From Paenibacillus sp. MAHUQ-63 (lineage in GTDB: Bacteria > Bacillota > Bacilli > Paenibacillales > NBRC-103111): a DNA stretch of 64,000 nt. This document shows positions 49,408 to 58,373 of the stretch, in pieces. The stretch spans positions 1,426,001-1,490,000 of the forward strand of contig NZ_JARADB010000001.1 of the NCBI RefSeq assembly GCF_028765165.1, read 5' to 3'. Numbering within the stretch: position 1 is the first letter of the stretch; every line of letters begins with the position of its first letter. Below the pieces are notes generated by a model. It saw only the letters and a program-made list of their open reading frames with translations, had not been told where the DNA came from and searched no databases. A program made the translations under genes and the position numbers.

Positions 49408-49986
49408 TTGGCAAAACTATATTTCCGTTATGGCACGATGAACAGCGGTAAATCCATTGAAGTACTGCGCGTGGCGCATAATTATGAAGAACAAGGCAAG
49501 AAAGTGCTGCTGTTGACATCGGTCGTAGACGACCGCTTCGGCGTCGGCAAAGTCGTCTCCCGCATCGGCATGCAGAAGAACGCCATTGTCGTAGACGACC
49601 AACTGGATATGATGGCGTTAGCGCAGAAGGAGCTCCCTAACTGCATATTGGTCGATGAAGCGCAGTTCCTTAATAAGGAGCAGGTCGCCCAGCTCATCGC
49701 GATCGTCGATGATTTGAACATTCCCGTTATCGCCTACGGACTCAGGGCTGACTTCATGGGGCAGCTCTTCGAAGGAAGCAACGCGCTGCTGGCTGCGGCC
49801 GACACGATTGAAGAAATCAAAACGGTCTGCTGGTACTGCGACAAGAAAGCGATCATGAATATGCGCTGTAAGGACGGAGAACCTATTTTCCATGGCGAAC
49901 AAATTCAAATCGGCGGGAATGAAAGCTATGTTCCTGTCTGCCGCCAATGCTATGCAGGCAAACGTAAAGCAACTTTAGGCGCCTAG
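49408..49986 (+). CDS. tdk: thymidine kinase (type II)
   Basis: A 192-aa enzyme phosphorylating thymidine. P-loop GTMNSGKS (residues 9-16), Walker B-like DEAQF with catalytic Glu84, the lasso-region and a zinc site of four cysteines (CWYC and a C-terminal CRQC). The start is TTG with GAGGGG about 10 bases upstream. It follows the HD gene by 34 bases and may be co-transcribed. Confidence 0.95.
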   Translation: MAKLYFRYGTMNSGKSIEVLRVAHNYEEQGKKVLLLTSVVDDRFGVGKVVSRIGMQKNAIVVDDQLDMMALAQKELPNCILVDEAQFLNKEQVAQLIAIVDDLNIPVIAYGLRADFMGQLFEGSNALLAAADTIEEIKTVCWYCDKKAIMNMRCKDGEPIFHGEQIQIGGNESYVPVCRQCYAGKRKATLGA

Positions 49987-50052
49987 CTGCAGGGATTTCC
50001 TCGCAGTCAGCGTCTAAACTATCGAAATGGTTGTCAAAGAAAGGTGAGTTCC

Positions 50053-51234
50053 TTGCGAAAAAAACGGATTTTGCTCCTATCTGAGGGCTTCGGGAAAGGT
50101 CATACACAAGCCGCACATGCGCTGTCCGTCGAGCTGCGACAAAGCTCATCGGAAATCATCACGCGAGTGATCGAGCTTGGCGCTTTTTTGCACCCTACCA
50201 TCGCACCTTGGATCTTCTCGGCATACCGCCGCACGGTGACTTCACAGCCCAAACTCTATGGTATGCTTTACCGCAATCAATATAAGAAATCGTTAAGCCG
50301 TATGGCAGGCCTTGTGCTGCACCGGATGTTTTATTCGCAAACCAAGGCAATCATCCAGCAGCTCAAACCGGATATCATCGTGTGCACGCACCCCTTCCCC
50401 AGCATCATCGTCTCCCGTCTGAAACGTGCCGGGCTTCAGGTGCCCTTGTTCACGGTCATTACGGATTACGACGTGCATGGCACATGGGTCGATCCCGCCG
50501 TGGATAAATATCTCGTCTCCACATCGCTCGTTCGGGAGCGGCTGATTGCCCGCGGCGTGCCGGAGACGCACATTGAGGTAACGGGCATCCCCGTTCATCC
50601 GAACTTTCACCTCGAACACAGCAAAGTGCAAACCCGCAAGCAATTCGGGCTTAGCGCAATGCCAACGGTCATGGTGATGGGCGGCGGCTGGGGCGTCTTC
50701 AAGAAGGAGGAGAAAGAAGAGCTGCTCTCCTATCTGGCCTCCTGGAGCAAAGATATTCAGCTTCTCATCTGTTTGGGAACGAACGAGAAGGCGCGCCGGC
50801 AGCTTATGGAGGAAGAAGCCTTCCGCAAGCCTAACATCCACCTGATCGGCTATACGAACGAAATTAATAAGCTCATGGACATTTCGGACCTGCTTATCAC
50901 CAAACCCGGCGGAATGACCTGTACCGAAGCGATGGCCAAAGGGATTCCGATGCTGTTCTACAGCCCCATTCCCGGTCAGGAAGAGATGAACTGCCAATAT
51001 TTCCAAGAGCAGGGCTACGGTCAAATGATTACATCGCTGGAGATGATCGATCATTGGTTCAAGCTGCTGCTTGAACAGTACCCGGAGCTGTCGCAGCGCC
51101 GGAATTCGATCCGCAAAAGTCGAAAATTCGGAGCGCAAGACTGCTCCAAAGCGATCATGCAATATCTGAAGTTATCGGAGAAGCGCCCTTATCTGCAGGC
51201 ATCATCAACAACACCGCTCATACAATGGTATTAA
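50053..51234 (+). CDS. diacylglycerol glucosyltransferase-like (MGDG synthase/UgtP family)
   Basis: A 393-aa two-domain GT-B glycosyltransferase. It begins RILLLSEGFGKGHTQAAHAL, the MGDG-synthase N-domain motif, then has ITDYDVHGTWVDPAVDKYLVS and, in the C-domain, MVMGGGWGVF and ITKPGGMTCTEAMAKGIPML for UDP-sugar binding. B. subtilis UgtP makes glucosyl-diacylglycerols, membrane lipids and lipoteichoic-acid anchors. TTG at 50053 is used (AAAGGTGAG 4 bases upstream); a GTG nine bases earlier at 50044 is possible. Confidence 0.88.
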   Translation: MRKKRILLLSEGFGKGHTQAAHALSVELRQSSSEIITRVIELGAFLHPTIAPWIFSAYRRTVTSQPKLYGMLYRNQYKKSLSRMAGLVLHRMFYSQTKAIIQQLKPDIIVCTHPFPSIIVSRLKRAGLQVPLFTVITDYDVHGTWVDPAVDKYLVSTSLVRERLIARGVPETHIEVTGIPVHPNFHLEHSKVQTRKQFGLSAMPTVMVMGGGWGVFKKEEKEELLSYLASWSKDIQLLICLGTNEKARRQLMEEEAFRKPNIHLIGYTNEINKLMDISDLLITKPGGMTCTEAMAKGIPMLFYSPIPGQEEMNCQYFQEQGYGQMITSLEMIDHWFKLLLEQYPELSQRRNSIRKSRKFGAQDCSKAIMQYLKLSEKRPYLQASSTTPLIQWY

Positions 51235-51258
51235 CCATGTATAGGGCGGTGATTTTTT

Positions 51259-51774
51259 TTGAATCCCATTCAGCGTTTTGGCAAACCGTCCATTTTCGTG
51301 TATTTGCTCGTATGGTTCGTCGGCAGTCTCTGGATGATGGCGATTCTCGGCAGCGGGGAAGTCCAGGGTAAGTTTCTGGGTATTCACTTGGAGGCTTATC
51401 GGGCTTACGCCAGCTTCGGCTTCGCCGGGGCACTCGGCGGCGCGCTTTACGGGCTGCGCATGTTTCATGAGCATTATCACGATCTTACCGTCCAATGGAT
51501 GTACTGGTATTTCATGAGACCGATCCTCTGCTTCGGTTCGGCGATCATGACGATCATTCTGTTCGAAAGCGGGATCCTGCTTCTGCAGGTCGGGGACTCC
51601 ATGTCAGCGCGCATATCGGTGGCTTTCCTGACCGGATACGGCTACGGCAAGTTCATGGAGAAAATCAAAGCCCTTACGACAACATTTTTCAACGGGAATG
51701 GGAATGGAAATAACGGCGGGAACGGCAATGGAAACGGGAATGGGAGCAGTGATGGAGCGCCGCCGAAGTCGTGA
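51259..51774 (+). CDS. hypothetical membrane protein with Asn-Gly repeat tail
   Basis: A 171-aa protein with about four hydrophobic segments (residues 12-32, 48-70, 85-105, 112-130), then a short basic amphipathic stretch and a C-terminal tail of about 25 residues made of NG repeats ending SSDGAPPKS. I do not recognise the family. The start is TTG just after a run of eight T. It sits between the glycolipid glucosyltransferase and a deacetylase. The tail is encoded by GGGAAT/GGAAAC hexamers. Confidence 0.65.
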   Translation: MNPIQRFGKPSIFVYLLVWFVGSLWMMAILGSGEVQGKFLGIHLEAYRAYASFGFAGALGGALYGLRMFHEHYHDLTVQWMYWYFMRPILCFGSAIMTIILFESGILLLQVGDSMSARISVAFLTGYGYGKFMEKIKALTTTFFNGNGNGNNGGNGNGNGNGSSDGAPPKS

Positions 51775-51830
51775 ATTCCTTTCATGGGAATTGGAAACGC
51801 TAGGTGTACTACACCCATTAAGGAGACATC

Positions 51831-52559
51831 ATGAAAATACTTGCAGCTTTGTGTGTTTGTTTGTTTTTGATGCAGCCCGTCGCTCTCAGCGCCGCTCCGA
51901 AGAAGGACCGCACTTATTATGAAACGCGTGGGGATATTGTGTGGGAAGTGAACACGGACGAGAAGGTGATCGCCCTGACGTTCGATGACGGACCTCACCC
52001 GAAATATACGGCGGAAATTCTCGATCTTCTGAAGCAGTATGAGGCGAAGGCCACATTTTTCGTTGTCGGCAACAAGATCAAGCTCTACCCGGATGTTCTG
52101 GAGCAAACGGCGCAGGCTGGACATGAGATTGCCAATCATACATACAGCCATGCTTATCTAAGCCGGAAGACCAACATCAAGAAAGAGCTGACCACGACGG
52201 AGGAGCTCATCGTGGAGAAGACGGGACGGCGCAGCCAATTGTTTCGTCCGCCCGGAGGCTTCTATAATGAGCGGCTTGTCTCCACTGTGAAGGATGAGGG
52301 GTACACCATGATTATGTGGAGCTGGCAATTGGATACGAAAGATTGGGATACCCCCGGGGTTCGCCGTATCGTCAACAGTGTGCTCAAAAATGTGAAGAAC
52401 GGCAACATCGTGCTGTTCCATGATTATATCGAAGGCCCGACCCAGACGATCGAAGCCCTCAAGGTCATTCTTCCGGAGCTACACAGCCGAGGCTACAAAA
52501 TGGTCACCGTATCCGAGCTTCTGTCATATAACAAGGCTATTCCGGCCAAAATCCATTAA
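51831..52559 (+). CDS. polysaccharide deacetylase (NodB/PdaA-PdaB-like)
   Basis: A 242-aa secreted CE4 enzyme: signal peptide (1-21), then TFDDGPHP with metal Asp (D52, D53), the zinc histidines H103 and H107 in ANHTYSH, the catalytic-arginine motif RPPGG (R139) and FHDYIEG. It removes N-acetyl groups from peptidoglycan or similar glycans. Size and motifs are near the sporulation deacetylases PdaA/PdaB, so a cortex role is possible. Its 3' end overlaps the convergent NlpC/P60 gene by 4 bases. Confidence 0.92.
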   Translation: MKILAALCVCLFLMQPVALSAAPKKDRTYYETRGDIVWEVNTDEKVIALTFDDGPHPKYTAEILDLLKQYEAKATFFVVGNKIKLYPDVLEQTAQAGHEIANHTYSHAYLSRKTNIKKELTTTEELIVEKTGRRSQLFRPPGGFYNERLVSTVKDEGYTMIMWSWQLDTKDWDTPGVRRIVNSVLKNVKNGNIVLFHDYIEGPTQTIEALKVILPELHSRGYKMVTVSELLSYNKAIPAKIH

Positions 52560-53506
52560 GACAGCACGCGCTTAGCTTTAATAAAACGGTCCTTCCAGGC
52601 ACCGTCCAGCTCCGATACGGTCACGCCTATCCCCGGGCGGAACGTATGGAGCATCAGCCCGCCACCGATGTATACGGCGACATGGCCGATCCGTTCGGTG
52701 CCTTGCCTGTTTCTTCGTTTGGGCGTGGTGAAAAAGATGAGATCGCCTTCGCGCAGCTCGCCGATCGACACTTCGGTCCCCCGCTGGCTCATCTGTCTGG
52801 AATCGCGAGGCAGCTTGACCTCTTGGGTGCCGAAGAGATACTGCAAGAAGGACGAGCAGTCGAACGATTCGGTCTGCCCCGCTTTCGCACCGAATACGTA
52901 AGGGGTTCCCAGATAGTCCATCCCTTTGGCAATGAGCCGTTCGGCTTTGCGCTTCCAATCCGGCTTCTTCTCGCCCGATGCGGCCAAGAGCTCGAACCGG
53001 GCTTTGATCTTCATGATTTCTGCGGAGGGAAGATTCACTTTCTTCACATTCGCGACGGGGTCGTCTCCATCGCCGATATACTCCTTCACAGGCTTCTTCT
53101 CAGGCGGCGCCGAGCTGCTTGCGGAAGGAGCCTTTTCGGATTCCGGCGCGTTCCCGGACGGCTCCGGACTTGCAGCCGTCTCCAGAGGCGCGGCGGCAGT
53201 CGGAGCAGGCAGCGCAGTTGGCTGTGCTTTCATGGATGCCGGCACTTCCGGTAAGTGTGTAGGCATAGCGGTATGAACCGCCTCCTTGTGCCCACTTGTC
53301 GCAGCGGATACCCTCTCTTCCATCACGGGAGAGGGGCCAAGTGGCTGGGCTGAATCATCTATCGTCGGCGGAGTCGCCTTATCCGTATTGTTCGACGGGA
53401 AGTATGCCGCGCTGAGCGTCATTTGTTCCGGGTTCTGCAAAGTAAAGCCGATCAGCACTGCAAGCGCAATCACTAGTGTAGATAACATATGCTTGGGGGC
53501 TAACAT
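52556..53506 (-). CDS. NlpC/P60 (C40) peptidase
   Basis: A 316-aa exported or anchored protein: one N-terminal helix (8-24), a disordered Ala/Pro/Ser-rich linker (about 40-140), and a C-terminal NlpC/P60 domain with the triad C217 (ESFDCSSFLQYLFG), H275 (IGHVAVYIGGG) and H287. The family cuts D-Glu-meso-DAP bonds in peptidoglycan. The start at 53506 has AGGAGG 7 bases upstream and drops 11 residues of the open frame. Confidence 0.9.
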   Translation of the reverse strand: MLAPKHMLSTLVIALAVLIGFTLQNPEQMTLSAAYFPSNNTDKATPPTIDDSAQPLGPSPVMEERVSAATSGHKEAVHTAMPTHLPEVPASMKAQPTALPAPTAAAPLETAASPEPSGNAPESEKAPSASSSAPPEKKPVKEYIGDGDDPVANVKKVNLPSAEIMKIKARFELLAASGEKKPDWKRKAERLIAKGMDYLGTPYVFGAKAGQTESFDCSSFLQYLFGTQEVKLPRDSRQMSQRGTEVSIGELREGDLIFFTTPKRRNRQGTERIGHVAVYIGGGLMLHTFRPGIGVTVSELDGAWKDRFIKAKRVLS

Positions 53507-53587
53507 GTCTAACCTCCTGTATGTGGCAAGTATACCCATACCATTCTCGGCATGACGGCAAGGTCAGGGGGTTGACAGGCAGGAAAA

Positions 53588-53629
53588 AAAAGCCTTACCG
53601 TACGCAGTTCAACTGCCGGTAAGGCTTCT
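53588..53629 (-). terminator. terminator of the YCF48-like lipoprotein gene
   Basis: AAGCCTTACCG pairs with CGGTAAGGCTT; on the minus strand it is followed by an eight-base T-run (53581-53590). Confidence 0.85.
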
Positions 53630-53631
53630 TG

Positions 53632-54831
53632 TTATTTCGGTGCATCGAAGGTATGTGCCTTCGTCCAGTTAACACCGCCGTTGCCGGTGGTATACATCAC
53701 GCTTGGCTGCTCGTTGTCATTCGTAATCATCCAGCCTTGATTCGCGTCAGCCATGGCCAGCAGCAGCTCGCCGTAGCCGGTGAACGTCTCTTGGCCGTTC
53801 ACCCATGTTTTGCCGCCGTCCTTCGTCCATCCGACGGAGTTCGGCTTGTCGCAAGCCGGGCACTGGCCGCCCATGAACGCGACGTCGGGGCTCACGACGT
53901 AGAGCGGACCGGGCTTCGAGCCCGTATTCTTCGGCCCTGAAGTGTCTCCCGCAGGGAAGCCGGGGGCCGGTCCGCCGCCGGCGGTGCTGTTCGCGAGCAC
54001 CGTCTGCCAGATCTTGCCTCCATCCTTGGTGTGGAACAAGGAGTACGAGGTCTGCGTCATCCCCGATTCGCCGATGAGCTCCACCCAAGCATCGTTCGCT
54101 CCGGCAGAACGGATCACGGTTCCCGTAATTCCGGCCGCGGTCTTGCGGGACATCACGCTGTTCCACGTTTTCCCGCCATCCTGGGTGCGAAGCACCTCCA
54201 CGGTGTCTTTGCCCGGTTTGACGGCCCATCCATTCTTGGCATCATGGAAATAGGCGTCTCCTGCAATGCCCTCCGGTACCGGCATCGTGCTCCAGTTCGC
54301 TCCGCCATCCACTGTATGAGCGTTGCCGCTGAACGCTTCCGATTTGGAAATAAAATGGAAGAATGCGGTATTCGGCACTTTACCGGCGGATGCCCAATGC
54401 TGCCCGCCATCCTTCGTGCTGAGCAGCTTGCCGTCTTGTCCGACGCTTGCCCAAGCCTCTTGCCCATTCAGCGCGAACAATTGCTTGATCTCGCCGTTTC
54501 CTTCATATTGAATCTGCCACTGCTTGCCGCTATCGGTTGTATGTGCAATCCATCCTTTGCCGCCGATCCAGCCGGATTTGGCATCCGCCAAACGAACAGC
54601 CGTTACGCCGGTCATCGCAACCTTGGTTGGTTTATCGCTGGTTCCCGCAACAGGCGTTCCTGCCGGAGAAGCCTGCGGCGATTGGGTTGCAGCCGGCGTC
54701 TCCGTCGCTTGCACGGTAGGCTGCGGCGTTGCCGAAACGTCCGCGGCACCGTTCGCTGCTCCCGAGGATTTACAGCCGGTAAGAGCCAGCATGAACAGCA
54801 GGGCCACAACAGGTACATTTTTCTTCAACAT
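53632..54831 (-). CDS. lipoprotein with YCF48/BNR-type beta-propeller repeats
   Basis: A 399-aa lipoprotein (lipobox LALTGC) with a Thr/Pro/Ala-rich linker, then repeated W-x-x-x-DGG-x-x-W units (TTDSGKQWQ, STKDGGQHWAS, TQDGGKTWNS, TKDGGKIWQT, TKDGGKTWVN, TGNGGVNWTK) in a beta-propeller like YCF48 or sortilin-type folds. Between them, GWIGG, AWASVG and GWAVK are the matching inner strands. A Cys pair (CPAC) lies near residue 325. The ligand and role are unknown. ATG 54829-54831 has AAGGAG 8 bases upstream. Confidence 0.85.
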   Translation of the reverse strand: MLKKNVPVVALLFMLALTGCKSSGAANGAADVSATPQPTVQATETPAATQSPQASPAGTPVAGTSDKPTKVAMTGVTAVRLADAKSGWIGGKGWIAHTTDSGKQWQIQYEGNGEIKQLFALNGQEAWASVGQDGKLLSTKDGGQHWASAGKVPNTAFFHFISKSEAFSGNAHTVDGGANWSTMPVPEGIAGDAYFHDAKNGWAVKPGKDTVEVLRTQDGGKTWNSVMSRKTAAGITGTVIRSAGANDAWVELIGESGMTQTSYSLFHTKDGGKIWQTVLANSTAGGGPAPGFPAGDTSGPKNTGSKPGPLYVVSPDVAFMGGQCPACDKPNSVGWTKDGGKTWVNGQETFTGYGELLLAMADANQGWMITNDNEQPSVMYTTGNGGVNWTKAHTFDAPK

Positions 54832-55039
54832 GATCTTCACTCCTTGCGCTTAATAACCTTCGTCCCTCACTATTACTGACGTAATCTTTCATCAAAAAGT
54901 TGAGGCTGCCAGGCTTCTTCCTATACCCAATTTTAGTATGCCCCATCTGGGCAAATTACCCAAACGCCTCCCTGCGAAAATAGAAAGTAGGCATGACTCC
55001 TCTTCTTCATGAATACAATCCAATCAAGGAGGGGGGACT

Positions 55040-56071
55040 TTGATACGGAAAGGAAGAGGAATCGGCCAAAGACTTATGTGGGATAAGAAGGAATTCACGT
55101 TGATGATCATCCCTGGCGCCAACCGCCGTACCGTAAGATTCAAGCTTCCGCACAGTAGCCTGTATATTGTGCCCAGCGTGATCCTGCTCGTGCTGTTTGG
55201 TTTCTTTGTCACGATTTACTTGATGAATACGTACGCCCACCGCACTAAGGACCACATGCAGCAAGCATTCGATGGACAAGAACGGCAACTGGTTAATCAA
55301 ATTACACTTAAAAATAATGAACTGGAACTGCTGCAAGCCAATTTGATTGACCTGTCTCACCAAGCGGATGAGTTTAAGGTTAAGCTCGAGGAAATTAAGA
55401 AACTCGACCATGTCCTGCAGCTGATGAGCGAGTCCGAAGAGCCGAACAGGACAAGCAAAAAGCTGTCCGCTCTAAGCGAATCGGCTGGAGGCGGACCGGA
55501 TGTCGGCGGCACCGACATTCCCGTTACCTCGGAAGAGGTGTCGCAGCTGATGAGTTCTACCAGACAAGGGCTTTCCACATTGGTCGGCGATATCAACACG
55601 CTGCTGGTCAATCTCAGCGAGTCCGAGGCTCGGCTGAAGCAGGCCGACTATTTGCGCAGCATCACACCGACGCTATGGCCGGTCACGGCCCACAGCCAGA
55701 CCTCGGGCTTCGGCATGCGCCGAGATCCGTTCACGGGGAAGCCCTCGATGCATACGGGGCTTGATCTCGACGGCGAGATCGGCGATCCCGTCTATGCGAC
55801 GGCCGCCGGCAAAGTGACGGAGGCCGGCTTCGACAACGAGTTCGGCAACCGGATCATCCTCGATCATACCCGTGGCATCCAAACGGGTTACATGCACTTG
55901 CATAAAATTCTCGTGAAACGCGGAGAATCAGTAACGAAAGGTCAACAGATCGGACTTCTTGGCTCCACGGGCCGAAGCACAGGCTCCCACCTGCATTATG
56001 AAGTGCAGAAGAACCGCGTCCCCATTGACCCGACCCCCTATCTCATAACGAACAGAAAGGATGAACGCTAA
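55040..56071 (+). CDS. M23 (LytM-type) metallopeptidase, membrane anchored, module 2
   Basis: A 343-aa paralogue of the protein at 32500: cytoplasmic tail (KKEFTLMIIPGANRRTVRF), transmembrane helix (about 45-63), coiled coil (about 75-125) and M23 domain with HTGLDLD and HLHYEV. The two M23 domains share the YMHL-HKILV-x-x-GESV-x-KG and GLLGSTGRSTG-type cores. The start is TTG with AAGGAGG 8 bases before. It overlaps the next bactofilin gene by one base (TAATG). Confidence 0.92.
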   Translation: MIRKGRGIGQRLMWDKKEFTLMIIPGANRRTVRFKLPHSSLYIVPSVILLVLFGFFVTIYLMNTYAHRTKDHMQQAFDGQERQLVNQITLKNNELELLQANLIDLSHQADEFKVKLEEIKKLDHVLQLMSESEEPNRTSKKLSALSESAGGGPDVGGTDIPVTSEEVSQLMSSTRQGLSTLVGDINTLLVNLSESEARLKQADYLRSITPTLWPVTAHSQTSGFGMRRDPFTGKPSMHTGLDLDGEIGDPVYATAAGKVTEAGFDNEFGNRIILDHTRGIQTGYMHLHKILVKRGESVTKGQQIGLLGSTGRSTGSHLHYEVQKNRVPIDPTPYLITNRKDER

Positions 56072-56526
56072 TGCTCGGAAGCTCGAAATCGAAGCGCATC
56101 GATGCCAAAACAACCGATACGCTAATCGGCGGAAGCACGATCTGTGAAGGCAAGATCATGTCCGAGGCCAGCCTCCGCATCGAGGGCCAGATGCAGGGCG
56201 ACATCGAATGCGCCGGCGACATTACGATCGGCGAGAATGCCGTCGTTCACTCCAACATCCAAGCGCGCGATGTCATCGTGGCCGGCAAGGTCAAAGGCAA
56301 CATCCAAACCAAAGGCAAGCTCATCGTCACCAGCTCCGGCGTGCTGGTAGGGAACATCGATGTCCGCTCCTTCGTCATTCAGGAAGGCGGAGTCTTCCAG
56401 GGTAGCAGCGCCATGCAGCTCTCGGCGGTGGGCGATAAGGCCGGCGGCAGCGGCGGCAAGGTGATCGATGCGAAAGCGCATAAGCAGCAGAAGAGCGAGC
56501 AGCAAGCGGTTTCCGGCGGCAACTAA
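56071..56526 (+). CDS. bactofilin, module 2
   Basis: A 151-aa bactofilin like that at 33531: DTLIGGSTICEGKI, LRIEGQMQGDIECAGDITIGE, GNIQTKGKLIVTSSGVLVGNI turns of the beta-helix and a Lys/Gln-rich tail. It is coupled to the M23 gene, starting at the last base of its stop codon. The tail is more basic than in module 1, so the two filaments may differ in partners. Confidence 0.93.
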   Translation: MLGSSKSKRIDAKTTDTLIGGSTICEGKIMSEASLRIEGQMQGDIECAGDITIGENAVVHSNIQARDVIVAGKVKGNIQTKGKLIVTSSGVLVGNIDVRSFVIQEGGVFQGSSAMQLSAVGDKAGGSGGKVIDAKAHKQQKSEQQAVSGGN

Positions 56527-56530
56527 GGAA

Positions 56531-56577
56531 AGAAGCTGTCCCTGGGGTCCTTTCGGACCTGAGGGGCAGCTTCTTCT
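56531..56577 (+). terminator. terminator of M23-bactofilin module 2
   Basis: AAGAAGCTGTCCCT and AGGGGCAGCTTCTT arms enclose a GGTCC/GGACC inner stem, followed by a weak T-rich stretch. Confidence 0.75.
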
Positions 56578-56615
56578 ACTGGTGTGAGGTCAACTAAGCG
56601 GTCCCGTTGGCCTTT

Positions 56616-57380
56616 TTATGATGAAAAAGAGAGATTCTTCTCGAGCTCCAGTAAGTAGGCTAAGCTTGTTGCCAGACTATCGAGCGGACTTCCCGGGCAG
56701 TAGTCCTGTTCCACAGCGAACCATTCCACGCCATGCTGCAAGCCCCACTTCAGAATCGGAGCAAAATCAATGATACCCGTACCGAGTTCAGCGAAATATT
56801 GCCGTCCGTCGGAGGTCATATCTTTCAAATGCAGGATCGGCATCCGGTAGGCATACTGGCTGATGAAGGCCAGTGGGTCCTGACCCGCCTTTTGCACCCA
56901 ATACGTATCGATCTCTGGATACACGGCCGGATCTTCCAGCAAATATTCGAGCGCAAACTTTCCTTGAATGGTCGTATGAAATTCAAAATCGTGATTGTGA
57001 TAACCGACCCGGTAACCCCGTCCGCCTACTTGAGCGGCAACTTGCTGCAAATCGCTTCGCACGCTGAGATAGCCCTCCGGATTCTGCAGTCCATTCGGCA
57101 GGGAATGGCAAATCAGGTCTTGGGTATCGAACAATCGGGCTTCCTCCAATACCGCTTCAAGATCGTGCTTCATCCGCTCTAAACCAACGTGCATCCCCGC
57201 TGTGCGTAGTCCGGTTTCCTTCATAACGGCGGCAATGTCTGCCGCGGGGTACCCATGCAATCCGTCGATTTGGACGGCTGCCCAGCCCATCTTTTTCAGA
57301 TCCTTAAGTACACCTGGAAAGTCCTCCTTCAGCTCGTTCCTTAATGTATATAACTGGGCTGCCAGCATGTGTCTGATCAT
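56616..57380 (-). CDS. sugar phosphate isomerase/epimerase (AP endonuclease 2-like TIM barrel)
   Basis: A 254-aa xylose-isomerase-like TIM barrel with LAAQLYTLRNEL, AAVQIDGLHGY, GYHNHDFEFH (metal His), PEIDTYWVQKAG (metal Glu/Asp), ILHLKDMT and EQDYCPGSP. These proteins isomerise or epimerise sugars or inositol derivatives. It is the last gene of the carbohydrate cluster, its ATG overlapping the aldo/keto reductase stop (ATGA). Confidence 0.88.
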   Translation of the reverse strand: MIRHMLAAQLYTLRNELKEDFPGVLKDLKKMGWAAVQIDGLHGYPAADIAAVMKETGLRTAGMHVGLERMKHDLEAVLEEARLFDTQDLICHSLPNGLQNPEGYLSVRSDLQQVAAQVGGRGYRVGYHNHDFEFHTTIQGKFALEYLLEDPAVYPEIDTYWVQKAGQDPLAFISQYAYRMPILHLKDMTSDGRQYFAELGTGIIDFAPILKWGLQHGVEWFAVEQDYCPGSPLDSLATSLAYLLELEKNLSFSS

Positions 57381-58318
57381 TCCGCGATCTCCTCCCTTTC
57401 CAAGTTCAGCCACGCAAGCTCGTGCGATGAGAATGTAATCTGCATAGCGTCTATGGAAGCATGCAGCTCTTCATGATTTTTCGGACCAATGATTGCACCG
57501 GTCGGAAAAGGCTGATTCAGCACATAGGCTAGAGCAATTTGAATCGGAGTGACGCCTTTGTCCGCGGCAAGCTTGGCCGCACGCCGGTAGCGCTCCCAAT
57601 TGGCTTCGCTATAATAAACCCTCACCATTTCATCATGGGCCCGATTATCCGGCGTAAAAGCACCTGAGAAAAAACCTCCGGCCTGCGACGACCACGCAAG
57701 GAGCGGCAGCTGATTGCCTGTATGCCAAGCGCAGGTCTCTGCATCCGCCGACACGCAGCCTTCCCATCGAGGCTCATTCGGCTTGGCCAAGCTGAGGTTC
57801 GGGCTGCTAAATGTAAACCCGGTTAGCTGATGGGCCGCGGCGTATTCATTCGCTTCCTGAATGCGGCGGTACGACCAGTTGGAAGCCCCGATCGCCTTGA
57901 TGCGCGAAGCGCGAATGTGTTCATTCAATTCTTCCATAATCGGACCTACCGCCACATCCGGATCATCGCGGTGAAGAGCGTACAGATCGACGTAATCCGT
58001 GCCCAGCCGCTCCAGACTTTCCATGAGATCGTGGCGAATCGCTTGCGCATTCACCCTCGGGCCTGGACTACCGTCGTCATGATGAGCTCCCTTGGTGAGA
58101 ATGACGACGTCTTGGCGAAGTTTCTTTTCCTCCAGCCATCGGCCGAGAATGACTTCTTTATTTCTATATTGATGAGCCGTATCAAAGGTATTGCCGCCCG
58201 CGCGCAGATAAGCATCCAGCATCAAACGCTCAGGCTCCTCCAGTTTACGCAAATCCCCCGTCCCCATCAGGATGCGGGAGATGGCCTTGTTCACACCCTG
58301 TATATGCATATAGTTCAT
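57377..58318 (-). CDS. aldo/keto reductase
   Basis: A 313-aa NAD(P)H-dependent oxidoreductase: catalytic Asp and Tyr in FDTAHQY, Lys in VVILTKGAHH, His in LYALHRDDP, and a C-terminal coenzyme site near TGAIIGPKNHEEL. The start at 58318 follows AAGGAG; the longer frame is unsupported. In this cluster it probably reduces or oxidises a sugar or polyol. Confidence 0.9.
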   Translation of the reverse strand: MNYMHIQGVNKAISRILMGTGDLRKLEEPERLMLDAYLRAGGNTFDTAHQYRNKEVILGRWLEEKKLRQDVVILTKGAHHDDGSPGPRVNAQAIRHDLMESLERLGTDYVDLYALHRDDPDVAVGPIMEELNEHIRASRIKAIGASNWSYRRIQEANEYAAAHQLTGFTFSSPNLSLAKPNEPRWEGCVSADAETCAWHTGNQLPLLAWSSQAGGFFSGAFTPDNRAHDEMVRVYYSEANWERYRRAAKLAADKGVTPIQIALAYVLNQPFPTGAIIGPKNHEELHASIDAMQITFSSHELAWLNLEREEIAE

Positions 58319-58373
58319 TATGATTGCTCTCCTTCGAACGTCCGATTCGATTTCGCATGGAATGATGCGGACT

